A program made the position numbers and the translations under genes. This document shows positions 39,976 to 48,339 of a DNA stretch of 53,614 nucleotides, piece by piece. Where the stretch lies: contig JACQNJ010000031.1 in assembly GCA_016203115.1 (NCBI GenBank), forward strand, positions 1 through 53,614. Reading direction: 5' to 3'. Position 1 is the stretch's first letter. The number at the start of each line of letters is the position of its first letter. This DNA comes from Candidatus Woesearchaeota archaeon (lineage in GTDB: Archaea > Nanobdellota > Nanobdellia > SCGC-AAA011-G17 > GW2011-AR20). The notes under the pieces are model-generated. The model saw nothing but the letters and a program-made list of their open reading frames with translations. It searched no databases and had not been told where the DNA came from.

Positions 39976-40086
39976 CGCGGGGACTGGGATTTGAACCCAG
40001 ATATCCAAAGGAAACCGGTTTTCACAACTCGATTCGAGATTCGCCTATTAGAAATCCGGCGCAATACCGAGTTATGCGATCCCCGC
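39976..40086 (-). tRNA. Intron-containing tRNA, Ser (UGA) favoured over Arg (UCU)
   Basis: The acceptor GCGGGGA/TCCCCGC, D-arm, T-arm CTGGG/CCCAG and discriminator G are secure, but 111 bases is too long. Two readings fit. In the first, CCGG pairs with CCGG, giving loop TTTGAAA (UGA) and a 14-base variable arm, so tRNA-Ser with an intron of about 28 bases near position 33/34. In the second, CCGGA pairs with TTTGG around loop TTTCTA-C (UCU), so tRNA-Arg with a 37/38 intron. The first has better stem pairing and a Ser-like class II arm but an A-A mismatch; the second keeps the usual intron site but has two wobble pairs. Confidence 0.85.
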
Positions 40087-40119
40087 ACATTTTTTATAAA
40101 TTATGTATCTTAAAAAGAT

Positions 40120-40515
40120 ATGGATCTATCCAGGCATTTTCTTATTAGCTGTATATTAAGTATTTTGCTATTCCCTCTTTATGGGGCATCTTCTTTTTTA
40201 GTTTTCCTATCGGGGTTTTTAATAGATATAGATCATTATATCTGGTATGCTTTAAAATTTAGAGATTTAAATCTAAAAAATTCCTACGTCTTCCACAAAA
40301 AAAGAAAACAATTAATAGAAATAGACCGATTGCATATATTTCATGTTTTTGAGTTTTGGTTATTAATATTGATAATTTCTTTAATATTTTATATCCCAAC
40401 AATAATGATTGGATTAGTAATTCACTTGATTATGGACTTTTCGGAAATGCCTATCACAAGTAAAAACCTAAGAAGCACTTCATTAATTTTATGGTTGTAT
40501 AAATACAAAGTTTAA
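40120..40515 (+). CDS. Small membrane protein with metal-hydrolase-like motifs (DUF457-like)
   Basis: The 131-residue protein has about three membrane helices (10-38, 75-92, 95-110). Conserved charged positions inside them include DIDHYIWY (about 36), HIFHVFEFW (about 70) and HLIMDF (about 102). This His/Asp pattern recalls the YdjM/DUF457 membrane-bound hydrolase-like family. Substrate unknown. It meets the AI-2E gene end to end with a four-base overlap. Confidence 0.6.
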   Translation: MDLSRHFLISCILSILLFPLYGASSFLVFLSGFLIDIDHYIWYALKFRDLNLKNSYVFHKKRKQLIEIDRLHIFHVFEFWLLILIISLIFYIPTIMIGLVIHLIMDFSEMPITSKNLRSTSLILWLYKYKV

Positions 40516-41477
40516 TCCTCAATCTTTTCAATGTACGCTTTCACGAAAGTGGCAAATATCGCCAAGATCCATGGCCCAAATACAACTCCAATAAGCCCCA
40601 TAAATTTAATTCCCCCTAAAACCCCCAGCACAACAGCTATTGGGTGTAGTTTAGACTTATCCCCTATTAATTTCGATTTTAAAATAGATTCAATAGGGGT
40701 CACAATTAAAACACCAATTAATACAATGCCTAAAGCAGCTATATTATTCCCATCAAGATATTTTATAACAGCAGCAGGAGCCCACACTAAAACAGGGCCT
40801 AATGCAGGCAGCAGTGAAAATATTAAAACAACAAACCCCCATAAGAAAGGAGCCGGCACGTCAAATATGTAAAATGTTATCACAATCACAATGGCCTGTA
40901 ATATCCCAGTTAACAATAAACCATAAACAACAGCATGTGTTATATTCTTGAATTCATCAATAAACAAATTCTTATCTTTTCTGCTTAAAGGGATCATGCT
41001 TTCTATTTTGTCTAGTAAAGTTTCTCCATCTCTAAAAAAATAAAATAGCACAAATAAGGTTATGAACAAGTTTAGCAGGAAATTAGGTATGGTTAAGAAT
41101 AATTCTGGCGCCTTTCCCAAAAACAAGGGTGCAATTCTATCAATAATAGGAGAAAATGACTGTAGTATAGGCAGAGAAGACTGGTTTAATCTAGAAAACA
41201 GCAGCAAGGATTCCTTTACCAAGGAGTTAATAGCAAAATAGGAGGGGACAATAACCAAAGCACATAGCAAAATCACCATAATAAAAGAGCTTAAGGTATT
41301 ATTCTTTATCCTGCTGTTTATTGCATTGTATACTGGATAAAACAAATAAGCTAAAAGTAGGCTGGACAGCACGGCAATAATAAATGGCTTGATAACCGTA
41401 AAAGATAATATTGACACAAGTAAAAAAACAGCAAGTATTATGTAAGAATAATACTTCTTCGGGGATATAGCCTCCAT
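40512..41477 (-). CDS. AI-2E family transporter
   Basis: The protein has eight predicted membrane helices and the family signature LPALGPVLVWAPAAV, with a C-terminal GVVFGPWILAIFATFVKAYIE. The family includes TqsA (autoinducer-2 export) and Na+/H+ antiporter-like members; the substrate here cannot be told. Its length (321) is normal. Confidence 0.88.
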   Translation of the reverse strand: MEAISPKKYYSYIILAVFLLVSILSFTVIKPFIIAVLSSLLLAYLFYPVYNAINSRIKNNTLSSFIMVILLCALVIVPSYFAINSLVKESLLLFSRLNQSSLPILQSFSPIIDRIAPLFLGKAPELFLTIPNFLLNLFITLFVLFYFFRDGETLLDKIESMIPLSRKDKNLFIDEFKNITHAVVYGLLLTGILQAIVIVITFYIFDVPAPFLWGFVVLIFSLLPALGPVLVWAPAAVIKYLDGNNIAALGIVLIGVLIVTPIESILKSKLIGDKSKLHPIAVVLGVLGGIKFMGLIGVVFGPWILAIFATFVKAYIEKIED

Positions 41478-41615
41478 AAATTATTTTACTCTTTTTGAAT
41501 ATATAAAATTACCTATGAAACTTATGAAGGTTTAAATCTTTAAAAAATTTCTTTTTTTAGCTCTACCCTGCAATTTTTAGAAACACTTAAAAAAGCCTAA
41601 AACTCCTTTATCTCA

Positions 41616-41963
41616 ATGAAAACAGAAGTTCTAAGGAAGAGAGAAATAGTAGGCCTAGTTGAAAAGGTTAAAATAGAAGGCAAAGAAGTTCTGGCAAAAA
41701 TAGATACTGGAGCCAATAGATCTTCAATAGATATTAACCTAGCAGCAGAATTAAAGTTAGGACCAATAATAGCAGTTAGGGATTATACGAATGTGCATGG
41801 AAAAACATCAAGGGTCGTTTTAAAGGCAAAACTAGAAATAAAAGGCAGAAAATTCAATGGGATATTCAATATTATGGATAGGAAAAGATTAAAATATAGG
41901 GTGTTACTCGGAGATTCTATACTTAAGAAAGGAAAATTTATAATCGATCCGCTGAAAAAATGA
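41616..41963 (+). CDS. RimK-associated retropepsin-like aspartic protease (COG4067)
   Basis: A single retropepsin fold: LAKIDTGANRSSI holds the active-site DTGA (about residue 31), and RVLLGDSIL near the end is the family's LLGR/LLGD motif. COG4067 proteins are typically encoded beside RimK ATP-grasp ligases, as here with a four-base overlap, and are thought to process or bind RimK products. A dimer would be needed for catalysis. Confidence 0.85.
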   Translation: MKTEVLRKREIVGLVEKVKIEGKEVLAKIDTGANRSSIDINLAAELKLGPIIAVRDYTNVHGKTSRVVLKAKLEIKGRKFNGIFNIMDRKRLKYRVLLGDSILKKGKFIIDPLKK

Positions 41964-43039
41964 AATTAGCAATAATAAGCTTGAGCAGTATCAGTAGCCA
42001 GATGATTGCTGAAAAAGCAAAATCTTTCTTTGATGAAGTAGATATGCTTAATATAAAAAAGATAGAGGTGCATTTGGGCTCTAAAAACAAGCATCAGATA
42101 ATCTACGAAGGTAAGCCAATAAAAGACTATGACTGTGTTTACTGTAAAGGCTCATATAAATACGCGCTGTTATCGAGAAGTGTTATAGCAGTTTTAGAAG
42201 ATAAATGTTATACTCCATTATTGCCAGAATCCTATACTCTGGGCCATGATAAATTCTTAACGTTAATAGAATTGCAAAAGTCAGGCATTGAAATTCCAAA
42301 AACATATTTAGCAGGAACAGTAGAGGAAGCAAAGAAACTTGTTGCAAGCTCTCATTTTCCGGCAATTATAAAGATTCCATCAGGAACACATGGCAAAGGG
42401 GTCATGTTTGCAGATTCTGTAGAAAGTGCAAACTCAATCTTGGATGCCTTAGAGGTTTTCAAGCAGCCTTATATTATACAAGAATATGTAGAAACAGGAG
42501 CAACAGACTTAAGAGCCTTAGTTTTAGGTAATAAAGTTATAACAGCGATGCAGAGAAAAGCTCCAAAAGGGGAGTTAAGAGCCAATATCCACATGGGTGG
42601 TAAAGGCAAAAAAATTGATTTAGATCCTGACACAGAATACATTGCTGTGAAAAGCGCTAAGAGTGTTAAGGCAGAGATATGTGCAATTGATATATTAAAG
42701 GGCTTAAGGCCTTATGTAGTTGAAGTAAATGTAAGTCCAGGCATTCAGGGTCTGACAAAAGCAACAAAAATGGATATAGCTTATGAAATCGCAAAATTCC
42801 TTTTTGATAGGACAAAAGAATTTCAGGCTATGAAAACAGACAAGGATTATAAAAAAGTAATGAAAGAGTTAAAGCAAAAAGAGTCCAACGAATTCTTAGC
42901 AACTCTGAGCATTAAAGCTGGGATTATAAGGTTGCCAGAATCAGTAACTGCTTCAACCAATTTCAAGCCGGATGATGAAGTAGTCATAAAAGTGACGGAA
43001 GGAAAGGTTTCTATTGAAAAACATGACATAGAAAAATGA
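41960..43039 (+). CDS. RimK-like ATP-grasp ligase with C-terminal AbrB-like domain
   Basis: Residues 1-300 are an ATP-grasp of the RimK/LysX type: an N-terminal Rossmann part, IPKTYLAGTVEEAKKL, PAIIKIPSGTHGKGVMFADSVESA (ATP loop) and VEVNVSPGIQGLTKAT (metal-binding). RimK enzymes add glutamates or other amino acids to proteins. After a helical linker, the last 50 residues (LATLSIKAGIIRLPESV to the end) look like a SpoVT/AbrB-like beta domain, an unusual extension. It lies between the aspartic protease and flavin reductase genes, overlapping both by four bases. Confidence 0.88.
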   Translation: MKLAIISLSSISSQMIAEKAKSFFDEVDMLNIKKIEVHLGSKNKHQIIYEGKPIKDYDCVYCKGSYKYALLSRSVIAVLEDKCYTPLLPESYTLGHDKFLTLIELQKSGIEIPKTYLAGTVEEAKKLVASSHFPAIIKIPSGTHGKGVMFADSVESANSILDALEVFKQPYIIQEYVETGATDLRALVLGNKVITAMQRKAPKGELRANIHMGGKGKKIDLDPDTEYIAVKSAKSVKAEICAIDILKGLRPYVVEVNVSPGIQGLTKATKMDIAYEIAKFLFDRTKEFQAMKTDKDYKKVMKELKQKESNEFLATLSIKAGIIRLPESVTASTNFKPDDEVVIKVTEGKVSIEKHDIEK

Positions 43040-43728
43040 TTCAGGAAAATATTCACTCAAAGATTCTTGAAATAAAAGAAATAGCAGAATTTACAAAAGC
43101 ATTTGTTCTTGAAAAGCCTAAAAACTTTGATTATCTCCCTGGTCAACATGTATTCATAGAAATAGCTCCTGAAAATGGAAAGCCCTTTTCTCTGGTTTCA
43201 TCACCAACAGAAAATTTTTTGGAGTTTGCAACAATCATCCGTAATGACAGCCCATTCAAGCAGGAGTTAAATGCTTTGCATCCAGGAGATAAATTGATAG
43301 TATCTGGTCCTTATAGTAAAAAATTTTATTATGAAGATGAAGAGAAAGATATAGCTTTCATAGCAGGAGGAATTGGCATAACTCCTTTTATCGGAATTCT
43401 AAGGTATTTGACTTTTAAAAATATGAATACAAGGGTTACTCTGCTTTATTCAAATAAAACCTTCAAGAACACAGCTTTTAGAAAAGAATTAGACTCATTA
43501 GTAGAAAAAAATAATAATATAAGAATAGTCTCCACAATGACAGAAGATCCAGCTTACAAGGGCAATAAAGGCAGGATTGATAAAAAATTTATTCAGGATC
43601 ATATAGAAAATATCCAGGATAAAACCTGGTATATTGCAGGAGCTCCAAAGATGGTAGAAATCATGTATAAAATATTAAAAGAGTTTAATGTTAAAACTAT
43701 TAAACTGGATTCTTTTACTGGTTATTAA
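43036..43728 (+). CDS. Ferredoxin-NADP reductase-family flavoprotein
   Basis: The N-terminal barrel has PGQHVFIEI and GKPFSLVSSPTEN, the FAD-binding RPYS-like motif written as FSLVSS. The second domain has IAFIAGGIGITPFIGIL for NAD(P) and a C-terminal KLDSFTGY. It looks like the electron-transfer subunit of dihydroorotate dehydrogenase/benzoate dioxygenase-type reductases but lacks an iron-sulfur domain. Its link to the RimK genes is unexplained. Confidence 0.85.
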   Translation: MIQENIHSKILEIKEIAEFTKAFVLEKPKNFDYLPGQHVFIEIAPENGKPFSLVSSPTENFLEFATIIRNDSPFKQELNALHPGDKLIVSGPYSKKFYYEDEEKDIAFIAGGIGITPFIGILRYLTFKNMNTRVTLLYSNKTFKNTAFRKELDSLVEKNNNIRIVSTMTEDPAYKGNKGRIDKKFIQDHIENIQDKTWYIAGAPKMVEIMYKILKEFNVKTIKLDSFTGY

Positions 43729-43765
43729 GCAAAACCTTTAAAAATCTATAGAATCAGGAGGTCTT

Positions 43766-44470
43766 ATGGACGTCGCAGTATTATACTCGGGGGGAAAAGA
43801 TAGCACCTATGCTATTGACTTCTGCAAAGAAAAAGGGTGGAATATTAAATACCTATTAAGTATTAAACCTACAAGAAGGGATTGCTATTTATTCCATTAT
43901 CCAACTGTTGAATTTACAAAAGAGTTTGCTAAGATATTAAACATTCCACATATTTACACAACTTGTGATGTAGCAGATCCAAAACAAGAAGCTGAAATAG
44001 TAAAAAATATTATGGAAAAGAACAAAGTAGATGCTTTAGTTTTAGGTGGAATAGGATTGCAAGAGACTCAAATAGCCAGTTTGCAAAAAGCATTACTTCC
44101 TTTAAAGGTAGAGGTATTTGCAGCACATGCAGGGTATGATCACGAAGAGTTAGTTCAAGAGATGTTAGACAAAGGCTACAAATTTATAATCTCTCAAGTG
44201 GCAGCAGATGGTTTAACAGAATATTGGCTTGGTAAAGAGATAACAGAAGATTCTTTCAAGGACTTAAAAAAGTTGTCACAAAAACATGGGTTTCATATAG
44301 GCTTTGAAGGAGGTCATGCAGACTCTCTAGTAATTGATGGTCCAATTTTCAGTAAGAAATTAACCATCTTAGAAGGAAAAAAAATTATGGAAAAGGAATT
44401 TGACGGTTATCTGGAAATTACTAAGTGGCAATTTGCGAAAAAAACTGCTTCTCAAAAATTAAATCTTTAA
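43766..44470 (+). CDS. dph6: Diphthine-ammonia ligase Dph6-type ATP pyrophosphatase
   Basis: A PP-loop enzyme with SGGKDST (residues 8-14), CDVADPKQEAEIV, ALVLGGIGLQETQ and HAGYDHEELVQEMLDKGYKFIISQVAADGL, the Dph6/DUF71 signature with its GFEGGHADSLV block. Dph6 makes the last step of diphthamide on elongation factor 2. It may start MDVAVLY after a good GGAGG-like site (AGGAGGTC). Confidence 0.92.
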   Translation: MDVAVLYSGGKDSTYAIDFCKEKGWNIKYLLSIKPTRRDCYLFHYPTVEFTKEFAKILNIPHIYTTCDVADPKQEAEIVKNIMEKNKVDALVLGGIGLQETQIASLQKALLPLKVEVFAAHAGYDHEELVQEMLDKGYKFIISQVAADGLTEYWLGKEITEDSFKDLKKLSQKHGFHIGFEGGHADSLVIDGPIFSKKLTILEGKKIMEKEFDGYLEITKWQFAKKTASQKLNL

Positions 44471-45106
44471 GAATCTGGGTAATTCCCTGATTGATTTTAA
44501 AACAGCAGCAGGTTTATGCTTCATTAATACCGTTTTACTGTAGTGTCCAGTCAAAACTCCAATGCCTTTGACCTTGGCTTTCCTTGCAGCAATGATGTCA
44601 TAAACAGAATCTCCAACCATATACTCTGGTTTATGTTTTAGCAATTTTTTAGCTTTCAAAATTTCATCAGGATAGGGTTTAGAATGTTTTACTTTATCGC
44701 TTCCTATTATCAAATCAAAGAGTTTTGGGTCAAGCTTGCTGCCCTTTAGCAAGTACATCACACTTCCCTGCTCTGTATTAGAAAGGATAGCAATTAAATA
44801 CTTCTTTTTTAGTCTTTTAAGAGCATTCTCGACACCACTTATTTTTTTTGCGTATTTGTAAGAAAAGTGGATAAGATATCTATTATGCATCCTTATTAAT
44901 TCCTTTCTTTCAATTAAATTGCTCCCAGGCATTAATATCTCGGCTATCTCGAGCTTCGGCCTTCCAAAGAACTTAACAATATGCCTTTCATCGCACCCAT
45001 TGTACCCTAATTTTTTCAAGGCATAACTATAAGCTTCTACATGGGATTTATCAGAAAGAATCAATGTATTATCTAGATCTAGGCATATTAACTTCTTTTT
45101 GTCCAT
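44459..45106 (-). CDS. HAD-superfamily phosphatase (phosphoglycolate-phosphatase-like)
   Basis: HAD motifs are present: CLDLDNTLIL (nucleophile Asp at about 10), a cap domain (20-85), AILSNTEQ (motif II), KHSKPYPDEIL (motif III Lys) and MVGDSVYDIIAARKA (motif IV). It is like small PGP/beta-phosphoglucomutase-type phosphatases; substrate unknown. It overlaps the end of Dph6 by 12 bases on the other strand. Confidence 0.85.
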   Translation of the reverse strand: MDKKKLICLDLDNTLILSDKSHVEAYSYALKKLGYNGCDERHIVKFFGRPKLEIAEILMPGSNLIERKELIRMHNRYLIHFSYKYAKKISGVENALKRLKKKYLIAILSNTEQGSVMYLLKGSKLDPKLFDLIIGSDKVKHSKPYPDEILKAKKLLKHKPEYMVGDSVYDIIAARKAKVKGIGVLTGHYSKTVLMKHKPAAVLKSIRELPRFLKI

Positions 45107-45148
45107 ATTCTATCAACAATATAAATAGTATATAAACTTTTACAAAAT

Positions 45149-45979
45149 TCAGGTAATAACAAAATTAATTATACCTAGTGAAAAAAATATCAATAGTACA
45201 CCTAAAGCTAGCATAACAATCCCTGTAACCAGCCTCATCCATCTTCTTCCAGACTGTTTCCACTCTTTAACTTTTTTAGTACTCATGCCAAAATAAGTTA
45301 ATCCTAAGATTGTAATAAGAGGCAATACAAATATAAAATTATAAAATAATAAATACGAAACAATAGTAAAATTTAGTCCTATTTTAGAAAGTAGGGTGGT
45401 GATGGCTAGATAAGGGCCCCCTGTACAGGGCAATTCAACACCAGCAACAAATATGCCTAATAAGATAGTTCCAGGAATGGTAACATTTTTGATATATTTC
45501 TTTATTCTCTTGGCATTTTTAGGAGAGATGCTCAAGCTAAAACCTTTGCCATACCAGAAAAAATCTTTAATTTCAACTAATCCTCCTAGAATAACAATAA
45601 GAGCAACAATGACGCCTATAAAATTAGAGACGGAAATAGCGCCGAGTAAAGGGACTGTAAAAATTAAGGCTCCAATTTTCTGCAAAAAAAACAATAACCC
45701 AATTCCAGCTAGAAAATAAGTAACATAAACAGCAGTAATATAGATAAGTCCGACCCTCAGCATCTTTTTTTTGTCATGGGATAAAAGCAATAATGTCCCA
45801 ATCAATAAAATCAAAACACCAATAGCGCAAGGATTGATGCTGTCAATTAGAGCAGTAGTAATCACAACAGGCAATGTAGGCAGTTCTACTGTAACCATGC
45901 TGGTTAAACCATTTCCTAAAATCATGCCTATTAAAGCAAGAAATCCTCCAGCAATTAAAGCAAGGTAAAAATGTTTCAT
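45149..45979 (-). CDS. ccdA: CcdA-like thiol transport membrane protein
   Basis: About seven membrane helices, with the family's two membrane cysteines in SINPCAIGVL (about residue 51) and VELPCTGGPY (about 186). CcdA/DsbD-type proteins pass reducing equivalents from cytoplasmic thioredoxin across the membrane. It overlaps the extracytoplasmic thioredoxin-like gene by four bases, which in turn overlaps VKOR, so all three form one operon. Confidence 0.92.
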   Translation of the reverse strand: MKHFYLALIAGGFLALIGMILGNGLTSMVTVELPTLPVVITTALIDSINPCAIGVLILLIGTLLLLSHDKKKMLRVGLIYITAVYVTYFLAGIGLLFFLQKIGALIFTVPLLGAISVSNFIGVIVALIVILGGLVEIKDFFWYGKGFSLSISPKNAKRIKKYIKNVTIPGTILLGIFVAGVELPCTGGPYLAITTLLSKIGLNFTIVSYLLFYNFIFVLPLITILGLTYFGMSTKKVKEWKQSGRRWMRLVTGIVMLALGVLLIFFSLGIINFVIT

Positions 45980-46341
45980 AAGGTACAGCCGCTTTTTTGA
46001 GCTAAGACTTCAAACTCCTGTACTCCAATTAAAACTTCGTCATTAGGAAATTCCCAAGTTGGATATTTTTCTACTTTTTTCTCTAAGCACAACTCTGATT
46101 GAGGATCATCACCTCTCGGATCGCATTCAACATAAACTCCTTCTTTAATAATATCATAAGACTTTCCAAACATTTTCTGCTGTTTCGCACAGTTAGGGCA
46201 CCAAAATGCTCCATATTCCTTAACACCTTTTTCCTTTAAACAAGTAGCCAATCCATCAAGTTGTTCCCGGGTATATTTACTCCCATTGCATCCAGCTATA
46301 ATCAATAGCCCAATTAAAAGAACAATAATTAAGACCTTCAT
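45976..46341 (-). CDS. Extracytoplasmic thioredoxin-like lipoprotein
   Basis: A signal with a lipobox IIAGC (Cys18) leads to a thioredoxin-like domain with the active site FWCPNC (Cys48, Cys51) and a cis-Pro region KYPTWEF. This is the typical VKOR-linked thioredoxin. The start at MKVLIIV (46341) is preferred because the longer frame reads through the VKOR gene end. It most likely exchanges electrons with VKOR and CcdA. Confidence 0.9.
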   Translation of the reverse strand: MKVLIIVLLIGLLIIAGCNGSKYTREQLDGLATCLKEKGVKEYGAFWCPNCAKQQKMFGKSYDIIKEGVYVECDPRGDDPQSELCLEKKVEKYPTWEFPNDEVLIGVQEFEVLAQKSGCTL

Positions 46342-46802
46342 TTTTTCTCCTCTTTCATAAGAATATAAGAAACAATTAATGTAATAATAATTAAAATATC
46401 CCCAATCAAACAAAAAATACAGAAGCTATAAAGCACGAATGCTTCAATATAAACAAGGTATAATGCAAACAATAGGCTGGCAGCAGAGACCCAGAAAATT
46501 GTTTCAATCATGAACTTAGAATCAAAAATAAAATAATAGCTAACTTTTTTTTTATAATTTTGTAATGATAGCCTGCTCAAGATGAATACCGCTAAAAAAG
46601 TTAATGCGCCTAGCAAAGAAACAGGTATGCCAAATATCTCAGAATATATGCTTTTATTTACAATATCGCAATTAAAACCCTCGCCAAAATTGCAGAATTT
46701 GCTCTCACTGGGTTTATAATGAATATAAAGAAGATAAGAAAAAACAAGGATTGCAAGAATTGAAACAACTGAAATTATCTTTAAGCCTCTTTTTTTATCC
46801 AT
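46338..46802 (-). CDS. Vitamin K epoxide reductase (VKOR) family protein
   Basis: Four membrane helices, with the loop cysteines Cys37 and Cys45 (KFCNFGEGFNCDIV), the conserved GIPVSLLG motif (58-65), and the CxxC Cys128-Cys131 (FCIFC) at the quinone site. VKOR oxidises thioredoxin-like partners and thus makes disulfides outside the cell. The Met at 46802 is the natural start. This fits the many Cys-rich secreted proteins encoded near 2500-5100. Confidence 0.93.
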   Translation of the reverse strand: MDKKRGLKIISVVSILAILVFSYLLYIHYKPSESKFCNFGEGFNCDIVNKSIYSEIFGIPVSLLGALTFLAVFILSRLSLQNYKKKVSYYFIFDSKFMIETIFWVSAASLLFALYLVYIEAFVLYSFCIFCLIGDILIIITLIVSYILMKEEKK

Positions 46803-46931
46803 AATTTTATTATGCTTCTCTTGTTTATATATGTTTCTTCCATAAACTTCCTCTGGTAGTACTATCAGCAGCATTTGCCATACTCATCACAGCATCAAAA
46901 TTAATATAAAGCCTATCCTTTCTTTAAACAC

Positions 46932-47300
46932 ATGGAAAAATATGCCAAAGTATTGCAGTCAAAGAAATACAAGGAAGATAAAGATTTATGTGGTTACAAG
47001 CCAGTTTACATAATTAGAAATATAAAAACAATAAAAGCCAGATCCTGGAGTGAAGATGATATAAATCTCGATCCAAAAGGCTATTTCTTGATAAGAATTT
47101 ATAAAAATAAAATCCAGGCGGGTCTGGTAAATAAAAAAAATGAAATGATTAAGATAATAGAAGGAAAAAAAGCAACAGATATCCTTCATGAAATAATAAA
47201 AAGAAAAATGATTTCAAGACTGGACCATGCATATTACATGGGTATAAAACTGGAACGAGCTGAATATTGCTTAAAAAATAAAAAGAAATTTATTCAATAA
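46932..47300 (+). CDS. DUF4346-like protein
   Basis: The protein resembles DUF4346: LDPKGYFLIRIYKNKIQAG (about 46-64) and a C-terminal GKKATDILHEIIKRKMISRLDHAYYMGIKLERAEYCLKNKKKFIQ. The family is small, without known enzyme activity, and in methanogens occurs attached to methyltransferase proteins. At 122 residues it is a single domain. It stands alone. Confidence 0.65.
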   Translation: MEKYAKVLQSKKYKEDKDLCGYKPVYIIRNIKTIKARSWSEDDINLDPKGYFLIRIYKNKIQAGLVNKKNEMIKIIEGKKATDILHEIIKRKMISRLDHAYYMGIKLERAEYCLKNKKKFIQ

Positions 47301-47514
47301 ACTCTTCCCCTTACAAATATAATAAAAAACATAAAATTTGGATATATGTAAGGGTATAACATCCTATGATAATGATTGAAATATTACTATAAGGCATTTG
47401 GAGGAGATGAAAACAGATTTTTTAATTATTTTGTTAGAAGATACTTAAGCGTTCATAAAAAATATTGGAAAAAATTAAAGATAAGTATATAAACCAAAAC
47501 AAATTCTTTAAAAT

Positions 47515-48339
47515 ATGGTCTTAGAATCTTTAGTCGGCCCTAAAAAAGCAGAAAGAAACAAGATGTGGTTGTTTATTTATGGGCTTGTATATGCAGTTAT
47601 TGGCGCATTTGTATCCCTCTGGGTTTTCAAATCGCAAGCTTCTATGGTCATGGTTTTCTTAACTGTTCTAGCTGCATTCCCTCTATTTTATAAAACCTTA
47701 AGATACGAAGAAAAAAAAGATTTGAATAAGAATTTACCAGAAAGAGTTCTTATTAAAGAGCATGGAAAAGCACTGGCCTTCTTAATGTACTTATTTTTGG
47801 GGTTTGTAGTTGCATACACAATAATCTTCCTTGTTCTTCCAGAATCAACGACAAGCAACCTATTTTCCGCACAGGTAACAACAATAAATTCAATTAATTC
47901 AAACATCACAGGTAATGCGTCAATAGGAGAGGTATTTTTCAAAATTTTATCAAATAACCTAAGAGTGTTATTCTTCTGCATATTTTTCGCATTTTTCTAC
48001 GGTGCAGGAGCGCTGTTTATCTTAGCATGGAATGCTTCTGTCATAGGTGCTGCAGCAGGAAGCTTTGTTAATAATAGGGTTTCAGAATTCGGGAGCTATT
48101 TCATTGCAGTCCCAATATCTCTCCTAAGGTATATGACACATGGGGTTTTTGAGATAGCAGCATATTTCGTTGCAGGATTAGCCGGAGGAATAATTTCAGT
48201 AGCTGTAATTAATCATAAAACAACTTCAGAGCAGTTTAAGCATATAGTAATAGACAGCCTTGATTTAATTCTTTTAGCTGTTGGAACACTGGTTTTTGCA
48301 GCACTTGTAGAAGTTTATTTTACCCCCTTGTTCTTTTAA
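47515..48339 (+). CDS. SpoIIM-like (stage II sporulation protein M family) membrane protein
   Basis: Six predicted membrane helices, and the family motif HGVFEIAAYFVAGLAGG (about 203-219). The family occurs widely in archaea with unknown role, despite its sporulation name; members have been linked to envelope remodelling. A TATA-like AAGTATATAAACC lies about 25 bases before the ATG. It ends 20 bases inside the small membrane gene on the other strand. Confidence 0.88.
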   Translation: MVLESLVGPKKAERNKMWLFIYGLVYAVIGAFVSLWVFKSQASMVMVFLTVLAAFPLFYKTLRYEEKKDLNKNLPERVLIKEHGKALAFLMYLFLGFVVAYTIIFLVLPESTTSNLFSAQVTTINSINSNITGNASIGEVFFKILSNNLRVLFFCIFFAFFYGAGALFILAWNASVIGAAAGSFVNNRVSEFGSYFIAVPISLLRYMTHGVFEIAAYFVAGLAGGIISVAVINHKTTSEQFKHIVIDSLDLILLAVGTLVFAALVEVYFTPLFF

